This document shows, piece by piece, positions 6,209 to 8,038 of a DNA stretch of 8,038 nt; position 1 is the first letter of the stretch; each line of letters begins with the position of its first letter. The DNA lies in contig CANQKL010000070.1 in NCBI GenBank assembly GCA_947624455.1, positions 1-8,038 on the forward strand, read 5' to 3'. Below the pieces are notes generated by a model. It saw nothing but the letters and a program-made list of their open reading frames with translations, was not told where the DNA came from and did no database searches. Position numbers and translations under genes: made by a program. Origin of the DNA: an uncultured Clostridia bacterium. GTDB taxonomy: Bacteria; Bacillota; Clostridia; UMGS1883.

Positions 6209-7552
6209 ATGAAAAATGATATCTTAACTGTCAATGTGATGGGTATAGGCAGCGAGGGCGAAGGCATAGCCCGCCGAACCGACGGATATACCTATTTTGT
6301 ACCCGGCGCCTTACCCGGCGACCGGGCCGAGATACTTGTACTCAAGGAAAATAAAAGCTACGGCTACGGTAAGCTGCTGCGGATAGAGGAGCCTTCGCCC
6401 CACCGAACTGAACCGGGCTGTCCGGTCTTTGGCAAATGCGGCGGGTGCAGTTTGCTGGCGGCGGATTACGAATTTCAGCTTGAGCTAAAGCGCCGGACTG
6501 TGGCCGACGCATTGGAACGTATCGGCGGCTTCAAGATTTCCGTGGCCCCCTGCGTACCCAGCGAGCCGCCGTTCGGTTACCGAAACAAGGCCCAGTACCC
6601 GGTGGTGCAGACGGAGGACGGGATAAAATTCGGCTTTTACGCCCCTCGGAGCCACCGGGTGACGCCCTGGGGGGACTGTAGGCTCCAGTCGCCGGAGCTG
6701 AACCTTATCGCCGCCGAGATTGTCGCCTGGGCCAACGAGGAAGGGCTTTCGGTCTATGACGAAGGAACCGGCGGGGGTTGTCTGCGCCACATTTACGTCC
6801 GCGCCGGAAAAACGGAGGCGGTCGCCGCCCTTGTGGCCGCCTACAGGCCCCGGGGGCTGGACGCGCTGGCGGACAGACTGTGGAGCAAATTCCCGCAGAT
6901 GGCCGGTTTGGTTTTTAATCTTAACGACAAGCGCACTAACGCTATCCTGGGGGATAGGGACGAGACCGTTCGGGGCAGAGACTATATGACCGACTGCATC
7001 GGCGACGTGAAATACAAGGTGCATTACCGCAGCTTTTATCAGGTGAACCCTTACACTACAAAACGGCTTTACGACAAGGTCAGGGAGGTCTGCGGCCTTA
7101 CGGGCAGGGAGACGGTTTTTGATTTGTACTGCGGAGCCGGAACCATTGGACTGTATCTGGCTGGGGCGGCGCTGTCCGTTACCGGCGTTGAAATTGTGCC
7201 GCAGGCCGTAGAAAACGCCAGGGAAAACGCGAAAATGAACGGCATAACCAACGCCCGGTTCTACTGCGGAAAGGCTGAGGAGATCTGCCCCAAAATGGCG
7301 GCGGAGGGAGAGAGAGCCGATATCGTTGTCCTTGATCCGCCGCGAAAGGGCTGTGAGCCTCAGCTTTTGGAGGCCGCCGCGAGTCTTGGCCCCGGGAAGA
7401 TAGTTTACGTTTCCTGCAACCCCTCCACAATGGCCAGGGACTGCGCTATTCTCCGGGAAAAGGGTTATGCCCTCCTGGAGGCCGCGCCCTTCGATCAGTT
7501 CCCCCATACCGCCCATGTGGAATGTGTGGCTCTATTAGAAAAAAATGGATAA
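6209..7552 (+). CDS. rlmD: 23S rRNA (uracil-5-)-methyltransferase, RlmD/RlmCD family
   Basis: The 447-residue enzyme belongs to the TrmA/RumA (COG2265) family and should transfer a methyl group from SAM to C5 of a uracil in 23S rRNA. In Gram-positive bacteria a single RlmCD enzyme can modify both U747 and U1939, so the exact target is not fixed by sequence. Residues 1-60 are a TRAM RNA-binding domain. Four cysteines, C71, C77, C80 (CPVFGKCGGC) and C157 (GDC), fit the [4Fe-4S] cluster. The SAM site is 'DLYCGAGTIG' (305-314), followed by 'LDPPRKGC' (375-382), the catalytic Cys403 in 'SCNP', and Glu438 in 'HVECVALL' as general base. All key residues are present and length is normal. It starts 1 nt after the GH13 stop with only a weak GGAA upstream, which suggests translational coupling. 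No terminator is seen after the stop. Confidence 0.93.
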   Translation: MKNDILTVNVMGIGSEGEGIARRTDGYTYFVPGALPGDRAEILVLKENKSYGYGKLLRIEEPSPHRTEPGCPVFGKCGGCSLLAADYEFQLELKRRTVADALERIGGFKISVAPCVPSEPPFGYRNKAQYPVVQTEDGIKFGFYAPRSHRVTPWGDCRLQSPELNLIAAEIVAWANEEGLSVYDEGTGGGCLRHIYVRAGKTEAVAALVAAYRPRGLDALADRLWSKFPQMAGLVFNLNDKRTNAILGDRDETVRGRDYMTDCIGDVKYKVHYRSFYQVNPYTTKRLYDKVREVCGLTGRETVFDLYCGAGTIGLYLAGAALSVTGVEIVPQAVENARENAKMNGITNARFYCGKAEEICPKMAAEGERADIVVLDPPRKGCEPQLLEAAASLGPGKIVYVSCNPSTMARDCAILREKGYALLEAAPFDQFPHTAHVECVALLEKNG

Positions 7553-7553
7553 A

Positions 7554-7602
7554 TTTTACATTAAATTGTAAATAATTGTAAATAACAGTTGACAATTTTA
7601 CA
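7554..7602 (+). promoter_or_regulatory. TGTAAA/TTTACA repeat cluster, possible operator
   Basis: Four copies of one hexamer surround the promoter of the next gene: TTTACA at 7555-7560, TGTAAA at 7567-7572 and 7577-7582, and TTTACA at 7597-7602. The middle two sit in a perfect tandem 10-bp repeat AATTGTAAAT (7564-7583). The last lies in the -35/-10 spacer inside ACAAT-TTTAC-ATTGT. The arrangement suggests binding sites for a dimeric regulator that could block RNA polymerase. The AT-rich composition makes chance similarity a real alternative. Confidence 0.4.
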
Positions 7603-7617
7603 TTGTTGTGATACAAT
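7589..7617 (+). promoter_or_regulatory. Near-consensus extended -10 promoter of the 93-residue protein gene
   Basis: TTGACA (7589-7594), a 17-nt spacer, and TACAAT (7612-7617) preceded by TGA (extended -10). The start site is expected near 7624, giving a leader of about 27 nt. Confidence 0.85.
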
Positions 7618-7635
7618 TTAATTATAATAAAGAAT

Positions 7636-7642
7636 AAGGAGG
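7636..7642 (+). promoter_or_regulatory. Ribosome binding site of the 93-residue protein gene
   Basis: AAGGAGG, 8 nt before the ATG at 7651. An ATG at 7643 abuts this site but meets a TGA after two codons. Confidence 0.85.
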
Positions 7643-7650
7643 ATGAAAAA

Positions 7651-7932
7651 ATGAATATCAACGAAATCAAAGAGGCCGTTGAAAAGCTGGCCAAGGACGA
7701 AGCCACTCAGGCGGAGTTCAAAAAGGACCCCGTACACACCATTGAGCAGACCTTTGGCGTGGATCTGCCGGACGAGCAGGTTAAGGCAATTGTAGATCAT
7801 GTGAAGGAGAAGTTTGGCGAGGGAGACTATCTTGACAAGATCAAGGACGAAGCCGGCGAGCTTCTTGAGAAGGCAGAGGAAGAGGGCAGCGGTCTTGTTG
7901 ACAAGATAAAGGGTCTGTTCCACAAGGATTAA
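7651..7932 (+). CDS. Small acidic helical protein, Nif11/NHLP-leader-like
   Basis: The 93-residue product is rich in Glu, Asp and Lys, has no Cys, no signal peptide and no membrane segment, and is predicted to be mainly helical. Residues 23-43, 'FKKDPVHTIEQTFGVDLPDEQ', match the pattern F..DP...(hydrophobic)...G(V/I).LP(D/E) seen in Nif11/NHLP-type leader peptides of ribosomally made natural products and in many unassigned small clostridial proteins. Residues 65-93 form a second charged helix that ends in the amphipathic stretch 'GLVDKIKGLFHKD' after an EEEGSG link. No modification enzyme or transporter is visible nearby, so a precursor role is unproven and it may be a stand-alone cytoplasmic protein. 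Gene reality is well supported by a consensus promoter, strong ribosome binding site and regular codon use. Function is unknown. Confidence 0.8.
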   Translation: MNINEIKEAVEKLAKDEATQAEFKKDPVHTIEQTFGVDLPDEQVKAIVDHVKEKFGEGDYLDKIKDEAGELLEKAEEEGSGLVDKIKGLFHKD

Positions 7933-7952
7933 ACGTTTAAAACGGCCGCTCT

Positions 7953-8035
7953 CGCTGGGGGAACCCGGCGTCGTCGCAAAGGGTGACTTTGCTCCAAATT
8001 TTTTGTAAGAAAAATTTGGGAGCGCGTACCCTTGC
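7953..8035. other. Three successive hairpins in the right-hand intergenic region
   Basis: Stem 1 is CGCTGGG/CCCGGCG around a GGAA tetraloop (7953-7970, one T-G pair). Stem 2 is GCAAAG/CTTTGC around GGTGA (7976-7992). Stem 3 is GCTCCAAATTTTT/AAAAATTTGGGAGC (7991-8003 with 8010-8023, one bulged G). None has a proper T-tail. GCAAAGGGT (7976-7984) could instead pair with ACCCTTGC (8028-8035), enclosing stem 3. This may be a dispersed intergenic repeat or a structured RNA segment; the window ends inside the region. Confidence 0.45.
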
Positions 8036-8038
8036 TCC

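Noticed and set aside
6485..7516. Long minus-strand open frame (343 codons) inside the methyltransferase gene
   Set aside because: Shadow of a gene with complete RlmD-family motifs; GC-rich codon bias opens the reverse strand.
7618..7923. Minus-strand hydrophobic frame opposite the 93-residue gene
   Set aside because: Shadow frame of a Glu/Lys-rich helical protein; the plus-strand gene has a consensus promoter and ribosome binding site.

Overview
The window looks like a chromosomal segment of a clostridial (Bacillota) bacterium, probably of the Oscillospiraceae/Ruminococcaceae type. This is an inference from several features: AAGGAGG-type ribosome binding sites, TTG and GTG starts, TTGACA/TATAAT promoters, a surface leucine-rich-repeat protein ending in a copper-amine-oxidase-like domain, a LamG-like surface protein, and a moderately GC-rich coding style with AT-rich promoter regions. 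No transposase, phage gene, CRISPR array, tRNA or rRNA was seen.

Layout. (1) 2-781 (+) is the 3' end of a secreted or surface protein with a LamG-like jellyroll, followed by a GC-rich hairpin. (2) 856-2055 (+) is a GCS2-type glutamate-cysteine ligase-like enzyme that starts at a TTG behind a strong ribosome binding site. Its 3' flank holds a strong 12-bp hairpin. (3) 3787-2165 (-) is a 540-residue exported BspA-type LRR protein built from 23-residue (69-bp) repeats. (4) 3788-4269 has no convincing protein gene but is full of signals. A strong minus-strand promoter starts transcription at about 4091. The transcript begins at a long helix pairing 4073-4093 with 3870-3891, encloses several smaller hairpins, and runs into a canonical intrinsic terminator (3819-3846) just before the LRR gene's ribosome binding site. 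This reads as a structured leader with an attenuator, or a self-standing small RNA. A divergent plus-strand promoter lies at 4193-4221. (5) 4270-6207 (+) is a GH13 neopullulanase/cyclomaltodextrinase-like enzyme, followed after 1 nt by (6) 6209-7552 (+), a TrmA/RlmD-family 23S rRNA uracil-5-methyltransferase with an Fe-S cluster. (7) 7651-7932 (+) is a 93-residue acidic helical protein resembling Nif11/NHLP leader peptides. It sits behind a consensus promoter studded with TGTAAA/TTTACA repeats. (8) 7933-8038 holds three successive hairpins and no recognisable gene.

The genes do not form one pathway. GH13 and the methyltransferase share a transcript. The LRR protein and the GH13 operon are divergently transcribed from one AT-rich promoter region. 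The most interesting parts are the 304-nt leader/small RNA of the LRR gene and the tightly controlled-looking small leader-like protein gene at 7651.
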